NCBI GenBank assembly: GCA_002482645.1
Contig: DLGJ01000013.1
Coordinates: forward strand, 1 to 30,353
Direction: 5' to 3'
Length of the DNA stretch: 30,353 nt
Source: Hyphomicrobiaceae bacterium UBA7697
GTDB taxonomy: Bacteria; Pseudomonadota; Alphaproteobacteria; Rhizobiales; Methyloligellaceae
Under the pieces are notes generated by a model. It was not told the origin of the DNA. It worked only from the letters and a program-made list of their open reading frames with translations, and made no database searches. This document shows positions 7,997-16,572 of this stretch, in pieces. Positions within the stretch are counted from its first letter, which is position 1; every line of letters begins with the position of its first letter. The translations under genes and the position numbers were made by a program.

Positions 7997-8374
7997 CGGT
8001 AGCCTCCAATCTCAAATGAGAGCACGAACTGATTCCGCGCCCCGTTGGCAACACAGGTAATGCTGCATTGCGACATGTCTATGCTGCACTGCAATGACAA
8101 ACTGCCGCGTGGCCGGCTGCCGCAGGGAATTGCCGAAGAGGCGATCAGGAATTCTTATTGAAAAACAGCATGATTCGGCGGCATATCAAGGTAAAGAAAT
8201 AGTCAACGGCGCACGCCGAATAGGCACTTCCAGATGGCGGATAGTGCCCTTTTCCGAACAGCGATTGTGCACTTGCACAATATGCGGCCATATCGGCGCC
8301 GGAGGTGTGGCATGGCGGCCCGGCGGCGCACACATGTTGGGCGGCGCGGCGGCGGCGCGATGTGGATTCGTCGC
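7997..8374. other. Intergenic region upstream of the small secreted protein gene
   Basis: A 378-base stretch without a convincing gene. It holds the paired repeats at 8060-8095 and an AT-richer patch around 8150-8210. Short open frames on both strands lack ribosome-binding sites. Confidence 0.5.
8060..8095. repeat. Two operator-like direct repeats 21 bases apart
   Basis: ATGCTGCATTGCGAC (8060-8074) and ATGCTGCACTGCAAT (8081-8095) share their first eight bases and most of the rest. Their starts are 21 bases apart, two helical turns, so a protein could bind both on the same face. Between them is the perfect palindrome GACATGTC (8072-8079). They lie 64-100 bases upstream of the secreted protein gene at 7601-7996. 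A regulatory role is inference. Confidence 0.35.
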
Positions 8375-8824
8375 TTAGGAAAGCTTCGCCTTGACCGCGG
8401 CGCTGGCCTTGCCGAAATCCATTTGACCGGCATAGCGACCTTTTAGCGCGGCCATCACCTTGCCCATGTCGCGCATGCCGCTCGCCCCGGTTTCCGCGAC
8501 GGCCTCGTCTATGGCGTCGGCCATGTCCGCATCGGACAATTGCCGCGGCAGGAACTCGCGAATGATCGCGGCTTCCGAGCTTTCCTGCTCGGCAAGCTCG
8601 GCACGTCCGGCCTCCGCATAGATCTTTTCGGACTCCTCGCGCTGCTTGATCATCTTGGCAAGCAGCTCCAGCAACTCGGCATCCGTTGCCCGCTCGGCGC
8701 CTGCGGTCCGCGCGGCGATGTCGCGATCCTTGAAGGCGGCGCTCACGAGACGCAGCGTGGACACGCGACGCGCGTCGCGCGCTTTGGTCGCCTCTTTCAG
8801 GGCGGCGTTGATGGTTTCCCGCAT
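8375..8824 (-). CDS. GatB/YqeY domain protein
   Basis: A 149-residue cytoplasmic protein of the YqeY family, which matches the C-terminal tRNA-binding-type domain of the GatB amidotransferase subunit. The family signature is clear: an N-terminal helical part with LRLVSAAFKD (about 25-34), KQREESEKIY in the middle and the tail GKVMAALKGRYAGQMDFGKAS. The length is normal. The cellular role of free YqeY proteins is not established. It is divergent from carA, an arrangement I recall as conserved in many Rhizobiales, where dnaG usually follows it; here accessory genes intervene. Confidence 0.92.
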   Translation of the reverse strand: MRETINAALKEATKARDARRVSTLRLVSAAFKDRDIAARTAGAERATDAELLELLAKMIKQREESEKIYAEAGRAELAEQESSEAAIIREFLPRQLSDADMADAIDEAVAETGASGMRDMGKVMAALKGRYAGQMDFGKASAAVKAKLS

Positions 8825-8945
8825 GGGTCTCGGTTTGGGTGCTTTCGGAAGGAAGTTCTCAACCTAATGGACAGTGCCCGCACACGCAAGCGAATTTGCG
8901 CATCTAACGCATTGTTTTCACAAGAAAATTTTTACCCTTGGTGGA

Positions 8946-8974
8946 TTGACCGCGTCACAAAGCTGACGTAAACA
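8946..8974 (+). promoter_or_regulatory. Probable carAB promoter
   Basis: TTGACC (8946-8951) and TAAACA (8969-8974) are separated by exactly 17 bases, a good sigma-70-type arrangement, 129 bases upstream of the carA start and pointing into it. Confidence 0.5.
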
Positions 8975-8982
8975 ACCCTCCT

Positions 8983-9001
8983 TAAGGATGCGCGCTCCTT
9001 A
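8983..9001 (+). promoter_or_regulatory. Small leader hairpin upstream of carA
   Basis: TAAGGA (8983-8988) pairs with TCCTTA (8996-9001) around a seven-base GC loop, a few bases past the expected transcription start. It could shape the 5' end of the carAB message. There is no evidence for a leader peptide or a known riboswitch. Confidence 0.3.
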
Positions 9002-9102
9002 TAGATGTGGGTCCCAGCCTAACCGGATCGAGCGCAACGCCCCACCGTTTGCAGCTTTCGTTTTGGCGACCACCGGCTCTTGCCGAACATTGATACCTGC
9101 CG

Positions 9103-10320
9103 ATGACCAATGAGCACGACACTGGCTTCAGCGCGCCTGCGCGCGCGACGCCGCCCTGGACGGACGAGGCGCCGACGGCCCTTCTCGTTCTCTCGGACGG
9201 TACGGTGATCGAAGGCCAAGGCGCGGGCGCGGCCGGGTCCGCCGTCGGCGAAGTCTGCTTCAACACGGCGATGACCGGCTATCAGGAGATCCTGACCGAC
9301 CCGTCCTATGCCGGGCAGATCATCACCTTCACATTCCCGCATATCGGCAATGTGGGCGCGAACACCGAAGACATCGAAACGTCGAACCTTGCGGCTTCGT
9401 CCGGGGTGAAGGGCTGCGTGCTGCGCACCACCATCACCGCGCCGTCCAATTGGCGCGCCGCGCAGGACTTCGATACTTGGCTCAAGGCGCGCGGCATCAT
9501 CGCCGTCACTGGGATCGATACGCGCGCGCTCACCGCGCTGATCCGCGAGAACGGCATGCAGAACGCCGTCATCGCGCACGCGCCGGACGGCGTGTTCGAT
9601 CTCGATGCGTTGAAGCGCGAGGCCGCCGCTTGGGGCGGCATGGTCGGGCTCGACCTCGCCAAGGACGTCACCTGCGGCCAAAGCTACACCTGGGACGAGA
9701 CGTCCTGGCAATGGGGCAAGGGCTTCGGCCGGCAAGACGCCCCACGCTTCCACGTCGTCGCCATGGATTTCGGCCTGAAACGCAACATCCTGCGCGAGCT
9801 GGCGGCCGCCGGCTGCCAAATCACCGTGGTTCCGGCCACGACAAGCGCCGAGGCGGTCCTCGCGCGCAAACCCGACGGCGTGTTCGTCTCGAACGGACCG
9901 GGCGATCCGGCGGCGACCGGAGTCTACGCGGTGCCCGAGATCAAGAAGATCGTGGAGAGCGGCGTGCCCACTTTCGGGATTTGCCTCGGCCATCAAATGC
10001 TCGGCATCGCGCTTGGCGGCACCACGGAGAAGATGCATCAAGGCCATCACGGCGCGAACCACCCGGTGAAGGACTACGCGACGGCCAAGGTCGAGATCAC
10101 GTCGATGAACCACGGCTTCGCCGTGGCGCGGGAGAGCCTGCCCGGCACGGTCGAGGAGACCCATGTCTCCCTCTTCGACGGCTCCAATGCCGGTCTCAAG
10201 CTCAAGGACAAGCCGGTGTTCTCGGTGCAGTACCACCCCGAGGCCTCGCCCGGCCCGCAAGACAGCCACTATCTCTTCACCCGTTTCGTCGAACTGATGG
10301 AAGCGCGGAAAGACTCGTAA
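9103..10320 (+). CDS. carA: Carbamoyl-phosphate synthase, glutamine-hydrolysing small subunit
   Basis: Hydrolyses glutamine and channels ammonia to CarB for carbamoyl phosphate, the precursor of arginine and pyrimidines. The 405-residue protein has the N-terminal CPSase small-subunit domain (TALLVLSDGTVIEG at about 25-38, then FNTAMTGYQEILTDPSYAGQ) and a C-terminal class I glutamine amidotransferase domain: nucleophile Cys294 in FGICLGHQ and the His378/Glu380 pair in QYHPEAS. It carries about 24 more N-terminal residues than the enteric enzyme, from an ATG at 9103 with a weak ribosome-binding site. carB follows after nine bases, so the two subunits are made from one operon. Confidence 0.97.
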   Translation: MTNEHDTGFSAPARATPPWTDEAPTALLVLSDGTVIEGQGAGAAGSAVGEVCFNTAMTGYQEILTDPSYAGQIITFTFPHIGNVGANTEDIETSNLAASSGVKGCVLRTTITAPSNWRAAQDFDTWLKARGIIAVTGIDTRALTALIRENGMQNAVIAHAPDGVFDLDALKREAAAWGGMVGLDLAKDVTCGQSYTWDETSWQWGKGFGRQDAPRFHVVAMDFGLKRNILRELAAAGCQITVVPATTSAEAVLARKPDGVFVSNGPGDPAATGVYAVPEIKKIVESGVPTFGICLGHQMLGIALGGTTEKMHQGHHGANHPVKDYATAKVEITSMNHGFAVARESLPGTVEETHVSLFDGSNAGLKLKDKPVFSVQYHPEASPGPQDSHYLFTRFVELMEARKDS

Positions 10321-10329
10321 GCACGGACA

Positions 10330-13300
10330 ATGCCCAAACGCGAAGACATACAGTCCATCCTGATCGTCGGGGCCGGGCCGATCGTGATCGGTCAGGCTTG
10401 CGAATTCGACTATTCGGGCACGCAAGCCTGCAAGGCCCTGAAGGACGAGGGATACAGGATCATCCTGGTCAACTCGAACCCGGCGACGATCATGACCGAC
10501 CCGGACCTGGCCGACGCCACTTATATCGAGCCGATCACGCCGGACGTCGTCGCCAAGATCATCGAACGCGAACGGCCGGACGCGTTGCTGCCGACCATGG
10601 GCGGACAGACCGCGCTCAATACGGCGCTCAGCCTGCAACGCTCCGGCGTTCTGGATCAATTCGGCGTGGAGATGATCGGGGCCAAGGCCGAAGTCATCGA
10701 CAAGGCCGAAGACCGCGAACTCTTCCGCCGGGCCATGGACAAGATCGGCCTCGAATCCCCGAAGTCGCGCCTGGCCGACGCCGGCTCGCTGAAGCGCGCC
10801 GATCGGGCGGCCTACAAATCCGAAATCGCGCGCATCGAGGAGGAGAACCCCGATCCCGAAGGCCGCGCCAAGGCCATGCTCGAGTTCGAGGCCGACTGGG
10901 CGCGCCACGAGAACGAGCGGCGGCGGCGTTACGTGGAAAAGGGTCTGATCGAAGCGCTCGAGGCGATTCAGGATGTCGGCTTGCCGGCGATCATCCGCCC
11001 CTCGTTCACGCTCGGCGGCACGGGCGGTGGGGTCGCCTACAACCGCGAAGAGTTCCTGGAGATCGTCGAGCGCGGTCTCGACGCCTCGCCCACGTGCGAA
11101 GTGCTGATCGAGGAGTCGGTGCTCGGCTGGAAGGAATACGAGATGGAGGTCGTCCGCGACAAGGACGACAATTGCATCATCATTTGCTCCATCGAGAATA
11201 TCGACCCGATGGGCGTGCATACCGGCGACTCGATCACCGTCGCGCCCGCCCTCACGCTCACCGACAAAGAATACCAGATCATGCGCGACGCCTCGATCGC
11301 GGTGCTGCGCGAGATCGGCGTCGAGACCGGCGGCTCGAACGTGCAATTCGCCGTGAACCCGGACGACGGGCGCCTGGTCGTCATCGAGATGAACCCGCGC
11401 GTGTCGCGCTCGTCCGCGCTCGCGTCGAAGGCGACCGGCTTCCCCATCGCCAAGATCGCCGCGAAGCTCGCAGTCGGCTACACGCTGGACGAACTCGCCA
11501 ACGACATCACCGGCGGCGCGACGCCCGCCTCGTTCGAACCCACCATCGACTACGTGGTGACGAAGATTCCGCGCTTCGCCTTCGAGAAGTTTCAAGGGTC
11601 GGCGCCGACGCTGACCACCTCGATGAAGTCGGTGGGCGAAGCCATGGCCATCGGCCGGACCTTCCCGGAATCGCTGCAAAAGGCCCTGCGATCGCTGGAG
11701 ACGGGGCTCACCGGTCTCGACGAGTTTCCTTTCGAAGGACTCGGCCAGGGCGACGACAAGAACGTCATCCGCGAGGCGCTCGGCACGCCGACGCCCGACA
11801 GGCTTCTGAAGGTCGCGCAAGCGCTGCGGCTCGGCGTGGACCATGAACAAATCTACGATAGCTGCCGCATCGATCCCTGGTTCATCCGGCAGCTCCAAGA
11901 CATCGTCGATATCGAGAGCCGCGTGCGCGAACACGGACTCCCGAAAAGCGCCGCACCGTTCCGCGCGCTGAAAGCCATGGGCTTCTCCGACGAACGGCTG
12001 GCAACGCTGACGGGCCAATCGCCCGCCGGGGTGATGCAGGCACGGCACGCGCTCGGTGTGCGCCCCGTCTTCAAGCGCATCGACACTTGCGCCGCGGAAT
12101 TCGCGTCGCCCACCGCCTATATGTATTCGACCTACGAGACGGGCTTTCCGGGGGGCGAGTCCTGCGAGGCCCGGCCGTCGGACAAGGACAAGATCGTCAT
12201 TCTCGGCGGCGGTCCGAACCGGATCGGCCAAGGCATCGAGTTCGACTATTGCTGCTGCCACGCGGCGTTCGCGCTGTCGGATGCCGGGTTCGAGACGATT
12301 ATGGTCAATTGCAATCCCGAGACCGTCTCCACCGATTACGACACCTCCGACCGGCTCTATTTCGAACCGCTCACGGAAGAAGACGTGCTTGAGATCGTGC
12401 GGAAGGAGCAGACCAACGGCACGGTGAAAGGCGTCATCGTGCAGTTCGGCGGCCAGACGCCGCTGAAGCTCGCGGCGGCGTTGGAAGACGCCGGCATTCC
12501 CATTCTCGGCACCTCGCCCGATGCCATCGACCTGGCGGAAGACCGCGACCGGTTCAAGGCGTTGATCGACCGTCTCGGATTGAGGCAGCCGCGTAACGGC
12601 ATCGCCCGCTCGGCCGAAGAAGCCGTCGCCATCGCCAAGGAGATCGGTTTCCCGGTGGTGATCCGCCCGTCCTATGTGCTGGGTGGCCGGGCCATGGAAA
12701 TCGTGCACGACGAAGCCCAGCTCGAACGCTATATCGCCGAGGCCGTCGTGGTCTCGGGCAAAAGTCCGGTCCTGCTCGACTCTTATCTGCGCGACGCGAT
12801 CGAGGTGGACGTGGACGCGCTCGCCGACGGGCGCGACGTGTTCGTGTGCGGCGTCATGGAGCATATCGAGGAGGCGGGCGTGCATTCGGGCGATAGCGCC
12901 TGCTCCTTGCCCCCGCACTCCCTGAGCCCCGAGACCGTCGCGGAACTGGAGCGGCAGGCGACGGAGTTGGCCCGCGCGCTGAACGTCATTGGACTGATGA
13001 ACATCCAGTTCGCCATCCAGAACGACGACATCTACATCCTCGAAGTGAATCCGCGCGCCTCGCGCACCGTGCCCTTCGTCGCCAAGGTGATCGGAAAGCC
13101 CATCGCGGGCATCGCCTCCGAGGTGATGGCGGGCAAACCTCTCGCGGAGTTCGGCCTGACGCCCGCGCATCTCGGCCACATCGCCGTCAAGGAAGCCGTC
13201 TTCCCGTTCGCCCGCTTCCCCGGCGTCGATCCCGTCCTAGGCCCGGAGATGCGCTCGACCGGCGAGGTGATGGGTATCGACCGCGACTACGCCGTCGCAT

Positions 13301-13746
13301 TCGCCAAGAGCCAGATCGGCGGCGGTGCGAAACTTCCCCTGTCGGGAACGGTTTTCGTGTCGGTGAAGGACCTCGACAAGGACAAGGTGCTGGCGCCGGT
13401 CCGAACGATGGTGGATATGGGATTCCGCATCGTCGCCACGCGCGGCACCCAGCGTCATTTGAGCGCGCACGGGATTCCGTGCGAGCGGGTGAACAAGGTG
13501 CTGGAAGGGCGCCCCCATATCGTCGACGCGATTACCAATGGGGAGATCGACGTCCTGTTCAACACGACCGAAGGGGCGAAGGCACTGGCCGACTCCATGT
13601 CCATCCGCCGGTCGGCCTTGCTGAACCACATTCCCTATTATACAACGCTAGCTGGCGCATTGGCTGTTACGGAGGCCATCAAGGCCCTGAGAGAAGATAG
13701 TCTTACCGTCGCCCCCCTCCAAAGCTATGTGGGCACGGGCACGTAA
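10330..13746 (+). CDS. carB: Carbamoyl-phosphate synthase large subunit
   Basis: Makes carbamoyl phosphate from bicarbonate, ammonia supplied by CarA, and two ATP. The 1138 residues contain two homologous halves, each with a pre-ATP-grasp and ATP-grasp domain (ILIVGAGPIVIGQACEFDYSG near 10-30, and ILGGGPNRIGQGIEFDYCCCH in the second half; IIRPSFTLGG and VIRPSYVLGG mark the two ATP-grasp domains), followed by an MGS-like regulatory domain in the last ~150 residues. It is about 65 residues longer than the enteric enzyme, mainly through a charged insertion at about 148-205 between IGLESPKS and the first ATP-grasp motif. I recall similar insertions in other alphaproteobacteria. The arrangement with carA is typical. 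Confidence 0.98.
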   Translation: MPKREDIQSILIVGAGPIVIGQACEFDYSGTQACKALKDEGYRIILVNSNPATIMTDPDLADATYIEPITPDVVAKIIERERPDALLPTMGGQTALNTALSLQRSGVLDQFGVEMIGAKAEVIDKAEDRELFRRAMDKIGLESPKSRLADAGSLKRADRAAYKSEIARIEEENPDPEGRAKAMLEFEADWARHENERRRRYVEKGLIEALEAIQDVGLPAIIRPSFTLGGTGGGVAYNREEFLEIVERGLDASPTCEVLIEESVLGWKEYEMEVVRDKDDNCIIICSIENIDPMGVHTGDSITVAPALTLTDKEYQIMRDASIAVLREIGVETGGSNVQFAVNPDDGRLVVIEMNPRVSRSSALASKATGFPIAKIAAKLAVGYTLDELANDITGGATPASFEPTIDYVVTKIPRFAFEKFQGSAPTLTTSMKSVGEAMAIGRTFPESLQKALRSLETGLTGLDEFPFEGLGQGDDKNVIREALGTPTPDRLLKVAQALRLGVDHEQIYDSCRIDPWFIRQLQDIVDIESRVREHGLPKSAAPFRALKAMGFSDERLATLTGQSPAGVMQARHALGVRPVFKRIDTCAAEFASPTAYMYSTYETGFPGGESCEARPSDKDKIVILGGGPNRIGQGIEFDYCCCHAAFALSDAGFETIMVNCNPETVSTDYDTSDRLYFEPLTEEDVLEIVRKEQTNGTVKGVIVQFGGQTPLKLAAALEDAGIPILGTSPDAIDLAEDRDRFKALIDRLGLRQPRNGIARSAEEAVAIAKEIGFPVVIRPSYVLGGRAMEIVHDEAQLERYIAEAVVVSGKSPVLLDSYLRDAIEVDVDALADGRDVFVCGVMEHIEEAGVHSGDSACSLPPHSLSPETVAELERQATELARALNVIGLMNIQFAIQNDDIYILEVNPRASRTVPFVAKVIGKPIAGIASEVMAGKPLAEFGLTPAHLGHIAVKEAVFPFARFPGVDPVLGPEMRSTGEVMGIDRDYAVAFAKSQIGGGAKLPLSGTVFVSVKDLDKDKVLAPVRTMVDMGFRIVATRGTQRHLSAHGIPCERVNKVLEGRPHIVDAITNGEIDVLFNTTEGAKALADSMSIRRSALLNHIPYYTTLAGALAVTEAIKALREDSLTVAPLQSYVGTGT

Positions 13747-13812
13747 GCGCCCGCCAAAGCGTCCTAAGAGACAGTCCAAGTCTATCGGAATCTTGACTTC
13801 GCCGGGTCAGTT

Positions 13813-13832
13813 CCTTGACAGTATCGTCAAGG
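13813..13832 (+). promoter_or_regulatory. Inverted repeat in the greA upstream region
   Basis: CCTTGAC (13813-13819) and GTCAAGG (13826-13832) form a perfect seven-base inverted repeat around AGTATC, 29 bases before the greA start; the left arm includes a TTGACA that resembles a -35 element. It could be an operator, a leader hairpin of greA mRNA, or a carB terminator without a U-run. A strong ribosome-binding site AAGGAG follows at 13844-13849. Confidence 0.35.
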
Positions 13833-13860
13833 GAGGCCCCCTTAAGGAGTTTGTACGGAA

Positions 13861-14334
13861 ATGGAAAAAGTGCCGATGACCGCGGAGGGCTATGCCGCTC
13901 TCGAGGCCGAGATCAAGACGCTCAAGACCGTCGAGCGGCCGCGGATCATCAAATTGATTGCCGAGGCGCGCTCGCACGGCGATCTGTCGGAGAATGCCGA
14001 ATATCACGCGGCCAAGGAGCTGCAGGGCATCACGGAAGCGCGCATGGCCGACCTCGAAGACAAGCTGTCGCGCGCGGACATTATCGACGTGTCCAAGCTC
14101 AAGGGCGATCAGGTCATGTTCGGAGCGACCGTTTCGCTCATCGACGAGGATACCGAAGAGAAGGTCAAGTACCGCATCGTCGGCGAACTCGAAGCGAACG
14201 TGAAGGAGGGCAAAATCTCCATCGCGTCCCCGATCGCGCGCGCGCTTCTCGGCAAACGCAAGAACGATGTCGTGGAAGTGTCGACGCCGGGCGGCGGCAA
14301 GTCCTATGAAATCGTCAAGGTCGAGTTCAAGTAG
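13861..14334 (+). CDS. greA: Transcription elongation factor GreA
   Basis: Rescues backtracked RNA polymerase by stimulating transcript cleavage through its secondary channel. The 157-residue protein has the two normal domains: an N-terminal antiparallel coiled coil (about 1-75) carrying the acidic tip, within LSENAEYHAAKE at about 43-54 (the family's D-x-x-E-N-x-E-Y motif is visible as DLSENAEY), and a C-terminal FKBP-like domain with the SPIARALLGK signature. ATG at 13861 with AAGGAG eleven bases upstream. The stop codon is embedded in a 14-base tandem duplication, and a hairpin follows. Confidence 0.97.
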   Translation: MEKVPMTAEGYAALEAEIKTLKTVERPRIIKLIAEARSHGDLSENAEYHAAKELQGITEARMADLEDKLSRADIIDVSKLKGDQVMFGATVSLIDEDTEEKVKYRIVGELEANVKEGKISIASPIARALLGKRKNDVVEVSTPGGGKSYEIVKVEFK

Positions 14335-14348
14335 TCGAGTTCAAGTAG
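14321..14348 (+). repeat. 14-base tandem duplication spanning the greA stop
   Basis: TCGAGTTCAAGTAG occurs twice head to tail (14321-14334 and 14335-14348). The first copy encodes the last residues and the TAG stop of greA; the second is downstream and adds a second TAG. A simple slippage or duplication event explains it. The protein is unaffected. Confidence 0.95.
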
Positions 14349-14355
14349 TCGTCTC

Positions 14356-14381
14356 GAGCCGGAGCGTCACGTCTCCGGCTC
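14356..14381 (+). terminator. Probable greA terminator hairpin
   Basis: GAGCCGGAG (14356-14364) pairs perfectly with CTCCGGCTC (14373-14381) around an eight-base loop, 21 bases after the greA stop. No U-run follows. Confidence 0.6.
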
Positions 14382-14445
14382 CCCTCACCCTCAAGACACG
14401 ATTCACCGTCCCAATTCCGCCTTGGCCGCGCAATAGGCTGACCTC

Positions 14446-15342
14446 ATGATCTCGCGACGCTCATTCATCCTCCGCTCCGGCGCGGCCCTATCCGCCTGCG
14501 TTCTTCTTCCCTCCGCGCGCGCGCTGGCCAAGACGAGTGTCGCGGACCTCGAAGAGAAGTTCGCCGCCATCGAGGCGAAGAGCGGCGGGCGGCTCGGCGT
14601 ATCCGTGCACGACACCGGCACGGGGCTCAAGGCCGCGCACCGGGGCGACGAGCGCTTTCCCCTCTGCAGCACGTTCAAAGTCCTGGCGGCGGCCGCGGTT
14701 CTGAACCGGGTCGACAAGGGCGAGGAGACGCTCTCGCGCGAAGTGCCGGTGCCGAAAGACTCGATCCTGGAATACGCGCCGGTTGCCGAGAAGCACGCGG
14801 GCGGCGTCATGTCGTTGTCGGATCTGTGCGCGGCGGCGATGATCTGGAGCGACAACACCGCCGCCAATCTGATCTTCGAGAGCCTTGCCCGCGACGGCCT
14901 CAGCGGACCGGAAGCGGCCACGGCCTTCGTGCGATCGCTCGGAGATACCACCACGCGCATGGACCGGATGGAGCCGGAGCTCAACGAGTTCACGCCGGGC
15001 GACCCGCGCGATACGACCACGCCCGACGCCATGGCCGGCCTTCTGCAGCAGCTCTTTCTCGGCGAGGCACTGTCGCCGCTGTCGCGCGACCGGCTCACCG
15101 AATGGTTCGTCGCCTGCGAGACCGGCAGGAACCGCCTTCGGGCCGGGATGCCCGAGACCTGGCGCGTCGGCGACAAAACCGGCAGCGCCGACGGCATCAC
15201 CAACGATGTGGCCGTCGCGTGGCCCGCAACGGGAGATGCGATTTTGATCGCGGCCTATATCTCCGAATCCAAGGCCGACGGTGAGACGCGCGATGCCGCC
15301 CTTGCCGATGTGGGCAAGGCCGTCGCCACGCTGGCGGAATAG
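14446..15342 (+). CDS. Class A beta-lactamase with a Tat-type signal
   Basis: A periplasmic serine hydrolase predicted to open beta-lactam rings. All class A landmarks are present: S75-T-F-K78 (the S-x-x-K of position 70-73), S135-D-N137, E176-P-E-L-N180 (the general-base Glu166 and Asn170) and K244-T-G246. The total length of 298 residues is normal. The N-terminus, S-R-R-S-F-I followed by a modest hydrophobic stretch, fits a twin-arginine signal, as seen in some other class A enzymes. A Cys (74) precedes the catalytic Ser, but the partner Cys at 238 of known carbapenemases is absent (K-T-G-S-A-D), so that signature is incomplete. No AmpR-like regulator or mobile element is adjacent, suggesting a chromosomal resident gene. 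Its substrate range cannot be read from sequence. Confidence 0.92.
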   Translation: MISRRSFILRSGAALSACVLLPSARALAKTSVADLEEKFAAIEAKSGGRLGVSVHDTGTGLKAAHRGDERFPLCSTFKVLAAAAVLNRVDKGEETLSREVPVPKDSILEYAPVAEKHAGGVMSLSDLCAAAMIWSDNTAANLIFESLARDGLSGPEAATAFVRSLGDTTTRMDRMEPELNEFTPGDPRDTTTPDAMAGLLQQLFLGEALSPLSRDRLTEWFVACETGRNRLRAGMPETWRVGDKTGSADGITNDVAVAWPATGDAILIAAYISESKADGETRDAALADVGKAVATLAE

Positions 15343-15350
15343 AAGCGGCG

Positions 15351-16328
15351 TTAGCCGGAGTTGGCGAGCTTGGTGCGCAGGCCCGCGGCCGCGCCCTTGA
15401 GGCCCGGATAGTCGCTCACGACGACATGGATGGGGATCGCCGCCACATAGGGCGACATACGGCCTTTGCGCTCGAAGGCCCCACGGAAATCGTCCTGCTC
15501 CAACCGCGACAGTATTCTCGGCGCGATGCCGCCGCCGAGATAGACGCCGCCCCGCGCGCCGAAGGCGAGCGCCATGTCGCCCGCGAACCGCCCCAGCCAT
15601 TGCACGAAGAAATCCAGCGCCTCGACGGCCATTTCGTCCTCGCCGCCGACGGCCAGTTGCTCGACCTTTGCCGGCGAAAGCTCCGCATCGCTGAAGCCGT
15701 AGGAGGCCGCGATCGCGCGATAGAGGTCGGCAAGACCGGGCCCCGACAGCACCCGCTCCACGGAGAGCCGTTCGAGCCCTGAACGCATCCGCTCCAATAG
15801 GGCGAGTTCGCGTTCGGTCTCGGCGGGAAACGTTTGATGTCCCCCTTCCCCCGGCACCGGCACCCAACCGGAGGGCGACCAAACGAGCCCGGCCACGCCA
15901 AGCCCCGTTCCCGGCCCGAGCACGACTTTCGGAGCGTTCTCCACGGCCCTGCCGCCGCGCAGCGCATGGAGTTCGTCCCCGCTCAGAACCGGAAGCGCGT
16001 AGGCCTGGGCCTCGAAATCGTTGAAGACATAGGCGGTCTTCAGCCCGGCCTCTTCGGCAAGCGTGCTCTGCTTGAAGGTCCAGGCCGCATTGGTGAATTG
16101 AACCGTGTCCGCCCGCAGAGGCGCGGCCACGGCCAGACCGGCATGGACGACCGTCTCCGGCGCGTCCTTCAGATAGGCACGCATCGCGTCCGCGAGCGTG
16201 GCGTGCTCGGCCGTCGGGAAGGTGCGGATATCCGACAGGGAGAGCGTTTCGAGATCGGCGATGGCGAAGCGTGCATTGGTGCCGCCGATATCGGCGACAA
16301 GTGCCTGCGTGGGGATGTCAGCGTTCAT
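15351..16328 (-). CDS. glk: Glucokinase
   Basis: Phosphorylates glucose with ATP to glucose-6-phosphate in the cytoplasm. The 325-residue protein matches the bacterial Glk family: D13-I-G-G-T-N-A-R (phosphate-1 motif), the N103-D104 catalytic motif in VFNDFEAQAYALP, GPGTGLGVAGL (phosphate-2), the hexose-binding GEGGHQTF and a C-terminal GGVYLGGGIAPR adenosine motif. I chose the ATG at 16328; the frame stays open to 16439 but that extension is not conserved-looking. Its stop is only eight bases from the convergent beta-lactamase stop. In a methylotroph it may serve glycogen or trehalose turnover. Confidence 0.93.
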   Translation of the reverse strand: MNADIPTQALVADIGGTNARFAIADLETLSLSDIRTFPTAEHATLADAMRAYLKDAPETVVHAGLAVAAPLRADTVQFTNAAWTFKQSTLAEEAGLKTAYVFNDFEAQAYALPVLSGDELHALRGGRAVENAPKVVLGPGTGLGVAGLVWSPSGWVPVPGEGGHQTFPAETERELALLERMRSGLERLSVERVLSGPGLADLYRAIAASYGFSDAELSPAKVEQLAVGGEDEMAVEALDFFVQWLGRFAGDMALAFGARGGVYLGGGIAPRILSRLEQDDFRGAFERKGRMSPYVAAIPIHVVVSDYPGLKGAAAGLRTKLANSG

Positions 16329-16572
16329 GGCGTCCGGCCCATGGAGTCGTGGATCGCGATCGGGAAAATCGCGGTATCCGGTGTTAGACGATTTCGCGCG
16401 CCCTCGCGATACCTTACCCGTTGGGCGCGCCCTGCTCACGTGTCCGTGATGTCATGCCGCCTTCTTGGCGCCTCTTACGCTCCCTAAATCTTCTGGGGAC
16501 AGCGTCGCATGGGGGGACTCCAGGCACCATCGCGACTCGGACAATTCGGACTTCACCACGAGGGAGTAATTT

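Noticed and set aside
9019..13179. A 1386-codon open frame on the minus strand opposite carA and carB
   Set aside because: It is the mirror of two well-conserved genes in GC-rich DNA; the translation is Arg/His/Asp-rich, has no domain, and lacks a ribosome-binding site.
14488..15882. A 464-codon minus-strand open frame opposite the beta-lactamase and reaching into glk
   Set aside because: The beta-lactamase has all catalytic motifs on the plus strand; this frame has none and runs through glk in the wrong frame.
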